NCBI GenBank assembly: GCA_964511075.1
Contig: CAZEDM010000004.1
Span: 124,001-188,000 of the forward strand
Direction of reading: 5' to 3'
DNA: 64,000 nt
Origin: CAZEDM01 sp964511075
GTDB lineage: Bacteria; Zixibacteria; MSB-5A5; RBG-16-43-9
Shown here: in pieces, positions 24,937 to 32,189 of the stretch
Layout of the letters: each line of letters begins with the position of its first letter
Numbering within the stretch: the stretch's first letter is position 1
Translations under genes and position numbers: made by a program
The notes under the pieces: generated by a model
What the model was told of the DNA's origin: nothing
Seen by the model: only the letters and a program-made list of their open reading frames with translations
The model's database searches: none

Positions 24937-25497
24937 TCACTGACTTTCCGATCTCATCAATTTTTTTTCAAGCCGCTTTTGACCCTCTAAAATTTTCTGC
25001 AAAGACTTTTCAGTTTTTTGAGAAGCTAAATGCAGTTCATCAATTTTCTCTTTGATTTTATCAAGCTTTATATCCCGCAAATAACTGCGAATCTCCTGAT
25101 TTGTTTTAAGCTCCTGGCTCACAGTCTCCACGAATCGACTTATTACTTTTTTCACCAACTCAATGTTATACTGTTTGTTATTTTCATGAAGTTCAGCAAT
25201 AAGTTCATCCACAAAAACCTGTCCATCAAGTGCTTCTACTCCTTTTATCAGGTTTCTTTCAATCTCTTCTCTGGCTTGCTTACCGAAACTCAGCTTCCAT
25301 TTAAAATTATTGAAGGTGGTAAAAATTGAAAGAAGCTCTCCTTTTGTGAATTCTTTTTTCAACTGCTTTTGTGCTTCCTTCTGGGCTTTTTGAAAGGTTT
25401 TAGCATATGGACCAAGAATGGTCTTTCCTCCACATTTCAAACCATCATACACTACTGCGGCTATAAAACTGCCTGCGATACCTTCAACAATAACCAT
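24937..25497 (-). CDS. Unknown coiled-coil protein upstream of the TPR gene
   Basis: A 186-residue protein with a short hydrophobic N-terminus (IVEGIAGSFIAAVVYDGLKC), a helical middle (EIERNLIKGVEALDGQVFVD) and a C-terminal coiled coil (KLDKIKEKIDELHLASQKTE). I do not recognise a named family. The N-terminal helix and regulatory-looking middle resemble the front part of some STAND/NACHT-TPR proteins, in which a TPR array follows, but no NTPase motif (GxxGxGK) is present here or next door. It lies 60 bp before the TPR gene and both are inside the 48-bp repeat pair. Confidence 0.65.
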   Translation of the reverse strand: MVIVEGIAGSFIAAVVYDGLKCGGKTILGPYAKTFQKAQKEAQKQLKKEFTKGELLSIFTTFNNFKWKLSFGKQAREEIERNLIKGVEALDGQVFVDELIAELHENNKQYNIELVKKVISRFVETVSQELKTNQEIRSYLRDIKLDKIKEKIDELHLASQKTEKSLQKILEGQKRLEKKLMRSESQ

Positions 25498-25520
25498 CTT
25501 CTACTTTTCACCAACTAAAA

Positions 25521-25568
25521 GTTTTTTCATTCCCCCTCATCCCCATCGGGCGTAAAGCCCGACGCTAC
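25521..25568. repeat. 48-bp direct repeat, right copy
   Basis: Starts GTTTTTTCATTCCCCCTCA and ends GCCCGACGCTAC, including the hairpin TCGGGC-GTAAA-GCCCGA. It is the partner of 23830-23877. It sits 23 bp before the start of the coiled-coil gene (minus strand). Confidence 0.8.
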
Positions 25569-25613
25569 GAACTATCCTTTAGCCTATAGACTTTAGACTT
25601 AAGACTATTGCTT

Positions 25614-26051
25614 TTAGCCTTCTTCAGCGGCTATTTTATCTATCCTTCTTTTATGCCTTCCTCCCTCAAAGGGAGTATTCAGCCAGACCTCTACTATTTC
25701 CAAGAGCTTTTCTTCCGGTGTGAATTTTGCCGAAAGGGAAAGAACGTTGGAATCGTTATGTTCTCTGGATAATTTAGCCATCTCCTCATTCAAGCACAAA
25801 GCCGCTCTGATGCCTTTAACCTTATTAGCAGAGATGCACATACCAATTCCTGTCCAGCAGAATAAAATCCCTTTGTCTGCCTCTTTTCCGGAAACCGCTT
25901 TAGCAACTTTTATCCCGAAATCCGGATAATCGACCGATTCCTCGGAAGAAGTCCCGAAATCCTCGACCTCGTACCCCTTTCCTTGCAGATATTTTTTTAC
26001 TTTTTCTTTGTACTGAAAACCTTTATGGTCAGCACCCAAGGCAATTTTCAT
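25614..26051 (-). CDS. rpiB: Ribose-5-phosphate isomerase B
   Basis: A 145-residue RpiB/LacAB-family isomerase of the pentose phosphate pathway. MKIALGADHKGFQYK, SVDYPDFG, the catalytic cysteine in ILFCWTGIGMCISANKVKGIRAA-type context and the C-terminal RHKRRIDKI are present. The Gly after the active-site Cys of most RpiB is Trp here (CWTGIG). AAGGAG precedes the ATG. An Rpe-like protein is encoded far away at 51723. Confidence 0.9.
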   Translation of the reverse strand: MKIALGADHKGFQYKEKVKKYLQGKGYEVEDFGTSSEESVDYPDFGIKVAKAVSGKEADKGILFCWTGIGMCISANKVKGIRAALCLNEEMAKLSREHNDSNVLSLSAKFTPEEKLLEIVEVWLNTPFEGGRHKRRIDKIAAEEG

Positions 26052-26098
26052 ATTCGCTCCTTGCTGTTAGCTATTTGCTTTTTGCTCCTTGCTCCCAG

Positions 26099-27997
26099 CT
26101 ACTTGCTACCTGCTTTAATAAACTCGCCATCCAATCCTGCACCCCACATCGAGGGCGTGGTCCACCAGGTATTATCCTCTCCGTTGCCGAAATATTTATC
26201 TTTTCCCGAAAGGTCCAGGAACAATCCTATGGAGCCGTAATCCCTTCTCGGATTTCCATATCCCTGGGTATTGCTCTTCAAAGTCACCAGGTAGCTATCG
26301 TCTCCTTCAAAGTCGATCTGAATGCCGAAGCCGTTGGCACTGCCGGCACCCTGAGACAAATCAAATGACAGGTAATTATCGTTTCCAGATTGATCTTCCA
26401 GTATCCCGCAGGCAAGGTCATGCCCGCATCCCTGGGATACGCCATGGGAGATATAATCATCGTCTCCGGATTTATCCAGAAGCAGCCCCAGGGTCAAATG
26501 AGTTGCTGCTCCCTGGGCATACTGATAGGAGATATACTTGTCGTTACCGGAGTAATCGACCAGACTTCTCAGACCCCACCAGTAGCTGGACCCCTGTCCG
26601 AAAATATCCGAGATATATAAATCGTTCCCTGTAAAATCGCATAGAAATCCGAAACCCCCGGACATCACGGGCCTGATTCCAAAGGCAAACCCCTGGGACA
26701 GGCTGATAAAATGGTCTTTGTATCTCAGGATATCCTTATATTTTCCACCGGCAAAATAAGAGTCGTTCCCCGATGAATCGATCAACGCTCCAAAGCCTTT
26801 GACAAATCCGAATCCCTGGGCGAACAAAGCCCCGCTATACTGGTCTTCTCCTTTCAGGTCTGACAGAATCCCTATCCCGAAGCTCCCTGCACCCTGGGTA
26901 AAAGTATCCCCGAAATATTTATCATTTCCCTCTTTATCTATCAGGATACCGGCGCCGAAAAGCCCTGAGCCGGAGGAAAAGTTTTGACCCAGGTAATTAT
27001 CATCCCCGGACCTATCGATCAGGATGCCGGTCCCGAAAAAGCCCGAAGCTATCGAATAATCTCCCGTGCTTTTATAGGTGTCATTACCTCCGAAATCCAG
27101 AATAATAGAAGAACGATAAGAGGAGCTTAAATTAAACTGGTCATCTCCACCCAGGTCGATTATTATCCTGGGGTTTCCCTCATAGATTGAAGAGCCAATC
27201 CCGCCAATCAGAATCTCCCCATATTCGGTTTTTAAGGAAAATATTATGTCATTTTCGCCTGATTTCAATGCAGGAGTAGAAGCCAGGTAGTTTTCCAGAA
27301 TCTCTGTGACCTCTTCAACTGTCTTGCACAATATCACATTCCGGGGATAAGCTTTTTCAAGCTCGAATTTTTCCAGGAGAGGGATCAGATCCTCGGTCAA
27401 TTTTTCCTCATATTTCTGTTCTTTATCCAGCTCATCCACGCTTTTGAATTCATCCTCCACATCCTCCAGAATCAGTATGGGGAAATAATTTTTAAGGGAG
27501 TCGGTCTCTTTGGTTGAGAGTTTCTTCACCGCTTCCTGCCAGCCAAGGTCTGCTTCAATCAGCCCAAGATAAAGATGGGCTATCAATTCTTTTAACTCCT
27601 CAGGCAGTTCATCTGCTCCCTTAAGATTTAATTCTATCATTAGCTCCGGCTTTTCCCTCGCCTCAGTCATTTCAGCTTCTATCCCCAAACACTTGAATCC
27701 GCTTTCCAGAAGAACTGAAGGAGAATCCTTCCCTTTTTCTAAATTTAAACCTGTTTCCTCTGAAAAAGAGGATATCTCCAGGGGATTTCTCATCAGCTCG
27801 TCTATTTTTTTTAATCTGAAAGGGTCTATCTTCAGATAATCGTTCCTCAGGGTCAAATCCCCCCTGGTCATCTTGATACATCTGAGAGCCTCATCCAGGG
27901 CGGCGTTTCTGATGGAATCCAGATCAATGCTCTGGGCAACAGAAACTGCAGACTGGAAAATCAAAAGAGTGAGCAGAATCATTCCGAATTTCTTCAT
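26099..27997 (-). CDS. Secreted 12-repeat beta-solenoid-like protein, coupled to tatC
   Basis: A 632-residue protein with a Sec-type signal peptide (MKKFGMILLTLLIFQSAVS; no twin arginine). After a helical N-terminal domain of about 270 residues come twelve repeats of 26-28 residues with the pattern hxhDxxGxDxYxxxxxxQGxGxxxGxG (for example ILIDKEGNDKYFGDTFTQGA). The DxxGxDxY turn looks like a calcium-binding loop and the spacing suits one coil of a beta solenoid. Its ATG overlaps the tatC stop (ATGA), so the two are translated together. No known enzyme motif is visible. A surface or envelope role is likely. Confidence 0.8.
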   Translation of the reverse strand: MKKFGMILLTLLIFQSAVSVAQSIDLDSIRNAALDEALRCIKMTRGDLTLRNDYLKIDPFRLKKIDELMRNPLEISSFSEETGLNLEKGKDSPSVLLESGFKCLGIEAEMTEAREKPELMIELNLKGADELPEELKELIAHLYLGLIEADLGWQEAVKKLSTKETDSLKNYFPILILEDVEDEFKSVDELDKEQKYEEKLTEDLIPLLEKFELEKAYPRNVILCKTVEEVTEILENYLASTPALKSGENDIIFSLKTEYGEILIGGIGSSIYEGNPRIIIDLGGDDQFNLSSSYRSSIILDFGGNDTYKSTGDYSIASGFFGTGILIDRSGDDNYLGQNFSSGSGLFGAGILIDKEGNDKYFGDTFTQGAGSFGIGILSDLKGEDQYSGALFAQGFGFVKGFGALIDSSGNDSYFAGGKYKDILRYKDHFISLSQGFAFGIRPVMSGGFGFLCDFTGNDLYISDIFGQGSSYWWGLRSLVDYSGNDKYISYQYAQGAATHLTLGLLLDKSGDDDYISHGVSQGCGHDLACGILEDQSGNDNYLSFDLSQGAGSANGFGIQIDFEGDDSYLVTLKSNTQGYGNPRRDYGSIGLFLDLSGKDKYFGNGEDNTWWTTPSMWGAGLDGEFIKAGSK

Positions 27998-28725
27998 CCG
28001 GATTCTCCCTCTACTTTTTTCTTTTTTGCTTTCTCTGACAAAAGCAGAACGAGGATACTTATCTCATACAAAAGATAAAGAGGCACCGCCAAAAGCATCA
28101 TATTGAACATATCCGGGGTGGGGGTAACGAAAGCCGCAACTATCATAATGGCAACCACCGCATACCTTCTTCCCTTTCTCAAAGTGGTGGAGGTAATTAT
28201 CCCCAGCCTGCCCAGAAAATAAGATACAATGGGCAGTTCGAAGACCACTCCGAAGATAAGGGTGGTATATCCTATGAAGCTTAAGTAATCGTCTATCTTT
28301 ATCCAGGGGTGCATTTTATCCGTTCCAAAGGAAAGGAGAAACTTGATCATATAAGGCAGGACCACAAAAAATGCAAAGGAGGCGCCGATCAAAAACGAGA
28401 TGGTGGAAAAAAAGAGCAAAGGGGCAGCGACCCTGGCTTCCTTTTCGAAAAGTCCGGGGATAACGAACTGCCAGAGCTGATAGAGGATCACCGGCGAGCT
28501 GACGATCACCCCCAGGATCAAGGCAATCTTCATCCGCACGGACAATGCCTCAACCGGGCCCATAAAATAGACCGCGGGCAGGGGCTTGGAGATGAAATCT
28601 ATCAGCTTATCCGAGAAGAAAAAGGCGACGATGGAGAAGAGAATCAAAGCGGCAAAACACTTGATTAACCTTCCCCTGAGTTCCTCCAGATGGTCTAAAA
28701 AGGACATCTCCTTCTCCCTGGGCAT
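27994..28725 (-). CDS. tatC: Twin-arginine translocase subunit TatC
   Basis: A 243-residue polytopic membrane protein that recognises Tat signal peptides. The N-terminal signature SFLDHLEELRGRLIKC and the conserved ITSTTLRKGRRYAVVAIMIV and AAFVTPTPDMFNMMLL segments are intact. Six hydrophobic helices. No tatA/B gene lies in the window. The downstream gene starts within its stop codon. Confidence 0.95.
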   Translation of the reverse strand: MPREKEMSFLDHLEELRGRLIKCFAALILFSIVAFFFSDKLIDFISKPLPAVYFMGPVEALSVRMKIALILGVIVSSPVILYQLWQFVIPGLFEKEARVAAPLLFFSTISFLIGASFAFFVVLPYMIKFLLSFGTDKMHPWIKIDDYLSFIGYTTLIFGVVFELPIVSYFLGRLGIITSTTLRKGRRYAVVAIMIVAAFVTPTPDMFNMMLLAVPLYLLYEISILVLLLSEKAKKKKVEGESG

Positions 28726-28777
28726 AATTTAATTCCCTTTCTCCAAAATCGAAACATTCTCCAAACTTAAACAGAAC

Positions 28778-28943
28778 CTAAATAATATCTATTTTAAGGT
28801 TTTGTCAATCGTTAATTGGAGTGTAAACCTTTAGGTTTACAAAAAATAAGCGGAACTAATTTTCTGTCAAGCAGGCTTCGCCATGCTTGACCTACAAAAA
28901 TTCTAAATAACATCTCATTTCTGGAGTTTGTCAATCATTAATT
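28778..28943. repeat. 40-bp imperfect direct repeat around hairpins
   Basis: CTAAATAATATCTATTTTAA.. to TTGTCAATCGTTAATT (28778-28817) and CTAAATAACATCTCATTTCT.. to TTGTCAATCATTAATT (28903-28943) agree at about 80% of positions. Between them are a TGGAGT hairpin and a GTCAAGCA/TGCTTGAC hairpin ending in CTACAAAAA. Confidence 0.65.
28817..28840. repeat. TGGAGTGTAAACC-TTTA-GGTTTAC hairpin
   Basis: Perfect 7-bp stem GTAAACC/GGTTTAC with TTTA loop and the TGGAGT flank common to the group at 266, 10081, 55149 and 59826. Confidence 0.7.
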
Positions 28944-29001
28944 ATGTAGCGTCCAACCGGATGAAAACTGGTAGCGTCGGACTTTATGCCCGAAAAAATA
29001 A

Positions 29002-29027
29002 CTTGCCAGGTCAGGGGACCTGGCAAG
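29002..29027. repeat. Constant-loop hairpin CTTGCCAGGTC-AGGG-GACCTGGCAAG
   Basis: An 11-bp perfect stem with loop AGGG, followed by CACAGA. It is the third member of the group at 9903-9959: the GTC-AGGG-GAC core and CACA tail are the same while the outer arm is different yet fully paired. Confidence 0.75.
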
Positions 29028-29043
29028 CACAGACACAGCAAAG

Positions 29044-29104
29044 TAGGGCAAGGCTTCAGCCTTGCATTGCTTAAAAAAAAGCAACCCTGAAGGGTTGCCC
29101 TACA
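29044..29104. repeat. Composite palindrome with two inner hairpins
   Basis: Outer arms GTAGGGCAA (29044-29052) and TTGCCCTAC (29096-29104). Inside are GCAAGGC-TTCA-GCCTTGC (29049-29066) and GCAACCC-TGAA-GGGTTGC (29082-29099), overlapping the outer arms and separated by an A-run. Alternative folds (one large stem or two small ones) are possible. The loops TTCA and TGAA are complementary. Confidence 0.7.
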
Positions 29105-29134
29105 AAACTCTCTTTAATCAAAGAAGTAGTTTAT

Positions 29135-29587
29135 TTAAGACCCCAGCAAGCCCTGCAGTTCGTTTAAAAACTCGTTTATATCCTTGAACTTGTGATAAAC
29201 CGAGGCAAAGCGGACATAAGCCACCTCATCCAGCTCCTTCAGCTTTTTCATCACCAGCTCCCCTACCTCTTTGGAGGTGATTTCTTTCTTGGTCAGCCCC
29301 TGCAGGTCCTCCTCGATCTCGTCCACCAGGGAGGAGATTTTCTTCAGGCTGACCGGTCTTTTGTTACAGGCAAGCTCTATACCTCTCTGGAGCTTTTGCC
29401 TGTCAAAAGGCTCTCTCCTGCCGTCGTTTTTGGCTACGGTAAGGGAAACGTTCTCTATATACTCATAGGTGGTGAATCTTTTGCTGCACTTCTCGCATTC
29501 CCTTCTTCTTCTCACCGACCTTCCATCCTGTGAAGGACGGGAATCGATTACTTTATCCTCCTCGTTTCCGCAAAAGGGGCATCTCAT
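29135..29587 (-). CDS. nrdR: Transcriptional repressor NrdR
   Basis: A 150-residue regulator of ribonucleotide reductase genes. The N-terminal zinc ribbon (CPFC, C3/C6; CEKC, C31/C34) with RVRRRRECEKC-type context and RFTTYE is followed by an ATP-cone domain (about 46-136). It binds NrdR boxes when loaded with dATP/ATP. Its ATG overlaps the stop of the deaminase gene (ATGA, 29584-29587), placing it with a dNTP-pool enzyme. Confidence 0.96.
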   Translation of the reverse strand: MRCPFCGNEEDKVIDSRPSQDGRSVRRRRECEKCSKRFTTYEYIENVSLTVAKNDGRREPFDRQKLQRGIELACNKRPVSLKKISSLVDEIEEDLQGLTKKEITSKEVGELVMKKLKELDEVAYVRFASVYHKFKDINEFLNELQGLLGS

Positions 29588-30114
29588 CTTCTTTTCCCTC
29601 TTTTAAGTTTCTTATTAACGGATTTTTTCAGGGTTTGAATCCTCACTCCCGCCTCGTCCAGCATTTTACGCGACATCTCATCCGGGTAGCTGTCCTCTAT
29701 TATAATCTTTTTGATGCCAGCATTGATAAGTAATTTAGAACATAAGATGCAGGGGTGTGCTGTCGAGTAGATAATACTGTCCTTTATGCTCACCCCGAAG
29801 GTGGCTGCCTGCACGATGGCATTTTGCTCCGCGTGAGTTGCCCGGCACAGCTCGTGTCTTTCCCCGGAGGGGATGCCCAGTTCCTCTCTCAGGCAGCCGA
29901 TATCCAGACAGTGCGTCAGTCCGGAGGGTGCTCCGTTATACCCCGTGGCTAAGATCTTCTTATCCTTGACGATCACCGCACCTACCTGGCGCCTCAAACA
30001 GGTGGAGCGGGTGGAAGCCAAGCGGGCGATGCCCATAAAATACTCATCCCAGGAGGGCCTTTGCCTGCTACTTGTATTCGGTTTTTTTGCTTTTTTATTT
30101 TTTGATTTTCTCAA
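29584..30114 (-). CDS. dCMP deaminase (ComEB-like)
   Basis: A 176-residue zinc deaminase feeding dTMP synthesis. Catalytic HAEQNA (H94, E96) and zinc PCILC (C122, C125) are present, with CLDIGCLREELGIPSGERHE typical of dCMP deaminases. The frame begins at a TTG (30114) that lies inside the preceding gene; family alignment (PSWDEYFMGIA) supports a start close to there. It overlaps the upstream gene by 20 bp and the downstream nrdR by 4 bp. Confidence 0.9.
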   Translation of the reverse strand: MRKSKNKKAKKPNTSSRQRPSWDEYFMGIARLASTRSTCLRRQVGAVIVKDKKILATGYNGAPSGLTHCLDIGCLREELGIPSGERHELCRATHAEQNAIVQAATFGVSIKDSIIYSTAHPCILCSKLLINAGIKKIIIEDSYPDEMSRKMLDEAGVRIQTLKKSVNKKLKRGKRR

Positions 30115-30883
30115 TTGTGATCTTGTCTCCTATCTTAGCTTTTAATAATCTCTGGGCATCCCCCTGATTAACGGCTATTTCCAGGAAATTAGTGCTTCCG
30201 ATCAGAACTGTAAGCTCGCCTTTCTTTTTCTCCGCGTAAAAACGGTTGAGCCCTTTAATTTTTCGTTGTCCGATTCTTACCTGAACTCGTTCAGCTGGAA
30301 GCAGCTCGGAACTGATATTCGAAACCAGGTTTCCGAACCTGTCGATATGTATGATCTCTCCTTCCAGACGATTTCCCCTGTACTGCGGTCGAGGTAATTT
30401 GAATTTATAACATTCCCTGCTGGAGGAACCGAATTCTTCCAGTCTCACACCCAGGGAAAGATAGGCTGAAACCGGTGCGAAGATATCCCTGGCGTGAAAA
30501 GTAGAGGAGGTTTTCTGCAAAAAATATCTGGAGCTGGTCAGATCGACAACCTGCCTGATTTTCTCTTTCTCGTAAACCAAACTGAATATACCGTTATCCG
30601 GTCCTATGAAAAAATAGTTGTCCGTCTGGAGCAGTATCCCTTTTCTCTTACTACCTACGCCCGGGTCTACCACTACCAGATGGATAGTTCCCCTGGGGTA
30701 AAACTGGTAAAACGAATTTAGAACCAGCGCTCCTTCTAAGATGTTAAAAGGTGATATCTCGTGAGTTATATCCGTAATTTTTAAATGAGGATTGATCTTG
30801 AGAAGCACACCTTTAACCGCACCCGCATACCCGTCTTTGTTCCCGAAATCAGTTGTCAGTGTTATGATGTTACCGGGCTGCAT
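30095..30883 (-). CDS. SAM hydroxide adenosyltransferase family (DUF62) protein
   Basis: A 262-residue protein with the family marks LTTDFGNKDGYAGAVKG, ITHEISPFNILEGALVL, VVDPGVGSKRKGI, GPDNGIFSL and HIDRFGNLVSNI. Members hydrolyse S-adenosylmethionine to adenosine and methionine, or in relatives halogenate it. Asp, Arg and His of the active site appear to be present. GGGGATAAAA precedes the ATG. Part of a tightly packed minus-strand run (PPC protein, this gene, deaminase, nrdR). Confidence 0.9.
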   Translation of the reverse strand: MQPGNIITLTTDFGNKDGYAGAVKGVLLKINPHLKITDITHEISPFNILEGALVLNSFYQFYPRGTIHLVVVDPGVGSKRKGILLQTDNYFFIGPDNGIFSLVYEKEKIRQVVDLTSSRYFLQKTSSTFHARDIFAPVSAYLSLGVRLEEFGSSSRECYKFKLPRPQYRGNRLEGEIIHIDRFGNLVSNISSELLPAERVQVRIGQRKIKGLNRFYAEKKKGELTVLIGSTNFLEIAVNQGDAQRLLKAKIGDKITIEKIKK

Positions 30884-30885
30884 TT

Positions 30886-31311
30886 TTATCCCCTAAGATC
30901 AAGCAGGTTTAAACCGGTTTGAGGGTCGACTTTTTTCTCCAACCTTCCCTGAAGGGGATGGAAAACCACTTCAGCCGTAGCAGTCACCTTAGCACTGTTC
31001 AGATGCCCTGCCCTTACTTTGAAATCTTTATCCGCTAAGGTAACGTGAGCGTGTACTATTATCTTTTCCCCGGCAAAAGACACATCCCCCACCAAACTGG
31101 TCAGCTCGAAATCTTCAGCAAAAGTCTTTTCCTTGTACTCCTTTTTCTCTACGTCGAAATAGCCCAGCGATACATCCCTGACCGCTCCCAGGCCGTAAAA
31201 GAACCCACCGGTTATACTTTCTTTTTCCACGAACCCTCGCAATGAGGCGATCAGCTCGTCTTCTTTTTCCAGCCTGATCACATAACTGTTCCCGAACTTT
31301 TTGTATTGCAT
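30886..31311 (-). CDS. PPC (DUF296) domain protein
   Basis: A 141-residue single-domain protein resembling the bacterial PPC/PCC family (ITGGFFYGLGAVRDVSLGYFD, LVGDVSFAGEKIIVHAHVTL, AGHLNSAKVTATAEVVF). Bacterial members form trimers and have no settled function. In plants the domain is found in AT-hook DNA-binding proteins. It ends 2 bp before the next gene. Confidence 0.85.
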   Translation of the reverse strand: MQYKKFGNSYVIRLEKEDELIASLRGFVEKESITGGFFYGLGAVRDVSLGYFDVEKKEYKEKTFAEDFELTSLVGDVSFAGEKIIVHAHVTLADKDFKVRAGHLNSAKVTATAEVVFHPLQGRLEKKVDPQTGLNLLDLRG

Positions 31312-31336
31312 CTTTTTCCCTTATGTTAGAATGAAT

Positions 31337-31654
31337 TCACCAGGTCTCGGAATCCAGCCAGAACAAATAACCCTTGGAGCCGGAGACGATGGGCAAAGCG
31401 ATTATCTCCGGGACATCATAGGAGTGTAGCTTTTTGACCTCATCCTCCAGGTTTTTGAATTGCCTGCTCTTGGTTTTAATGATCAGCAGCACCTCGTTTT
31501 CTTCCGAAAGTTCCCCTTTCCATCTGAAAACGGACTGGACCTCTTTGACGATATTCACGCAGGCGGCTAATTTCTTCTCCACCAAAACCCTGGCGATTTT
31601 CTTCGCCTCCTCCTCGGAGGATGCTGTAACCAGAGCCACTATGAATTTTTCCAC
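31337..31654 (-). CDS. cutA: CutA family protein
   Basis: A 105-residue CutA1-like trimeric protein linked with divalent cation tolerance. VTASSEEEAKKIARVLVEKK, LAACVNI, SVFRWKGEL, LIIKTKS, LHSYDVPEIIALPI and GYLFWL are all family marks. The start is GTG with little ribosome-binding signal. Confidence 0.93.
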   Translation of the reverse strand: MEKFIVALVTASSEEEAKKIARVLVEKKLAACVNIVKEVQSVFRWKGELSEENEVLLIIKTKSRQFKNLEDEVKKLHSYDVPEIIALPIVSGSKGYLFWLDSETW

Positions 31655-31689
31655 GCTTGACTTCTATGCTTTTACAGGTTTCAAACCGG

Positions 31690-31995
31690 TTATTTCCTGA
31701 TCTTTCTCTTCAGGATCTTCTCTATCGTCTCCACTTTACCCTTTATCCGGTTTTTCCCCTTTTTGCGGTCATCTATGGTGATAACCACGTAGACTCTATT
31801 GGAACCTTTCTTTAAGGTATTATGACACTCCCTGATCAAACCGAAAACCTGTTCCCAGCTTCCCTCGACAACGGTGCTCATCGAGTTGGTCCGGTAAGGC
31901 AAACCGCTTCGGTCGATAATGTCAATTATCCTGGCAACATATTTGCCTAATTCCTCCCCTTTATCCACGGGAAACATACTGAACTGCACTAACAT
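31690..31995 (-). CDS. Thiamine-binding MTH1187/YkoF-like protein (DUF77)
   Basis: A 101-residue ferredoxin-fold protein (VQFSMFPVDKGEELGKYVAR, GLPYRTNSMSTVVEGSWEQV, RVYVVITIDDRKKGKNRIKG). The family binds thiamine or a related ligand. CAGGAG precedes the ATG. It lies 35 bp before cutA on the same strand. Confidence 0.88.
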   Translation of the reverse strand: MLVQFSMFPVDKGEELGKYVARIIDIIDRSGLPYRTNSMSTVVEGSWEQVFGLIRECHNTLKKGSNRVYVVITIDDRKKGKNRIKGKVETIEKILKRKIRK

Positions 31996-32189
31996 CTTTT
32001 TTCTCCTGTTCCTGAAATTATTTATCCTCCTGAGGTTGCACTTAAGATACTCCTTTCCTTCCTGTGAAAATTTAAGCGAACCTTATCTGATTGTCAAAGG
32101 AAAATAAAGATTAATTACAGCAATCATAGCACAGGATGATTTACTTGAGACTCAACCCCGGATGAAAAGATTTGTTTGGAACGGGAAAG

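Larger units (their letters stand above)
28726..29134. other. Repeat-filled intergenic region between nrdR and tatC
   Basis: 409 bp with no gene. Contents in order: a 40-bp direct repeat (28778-28817 and 28903-28943), a TGGAGT hairpin (28817-28840), a GTCAAGCAGGC-TTC-GCC..TGCTTGAC hairpin (28866-28891), GTAGCGTC..GACTTTATGCCC remnants (28948-28992), a constant-loop hairpin (29002-29027) and a composite palindrome (29044-29104). Confidence 0.7.

Noticed and set aside
23950..25497. Complete STAND/NACHT anti-phage system
   Set aside because: No P-loop NTPase or effector domain is encoded in either gene or next to them.
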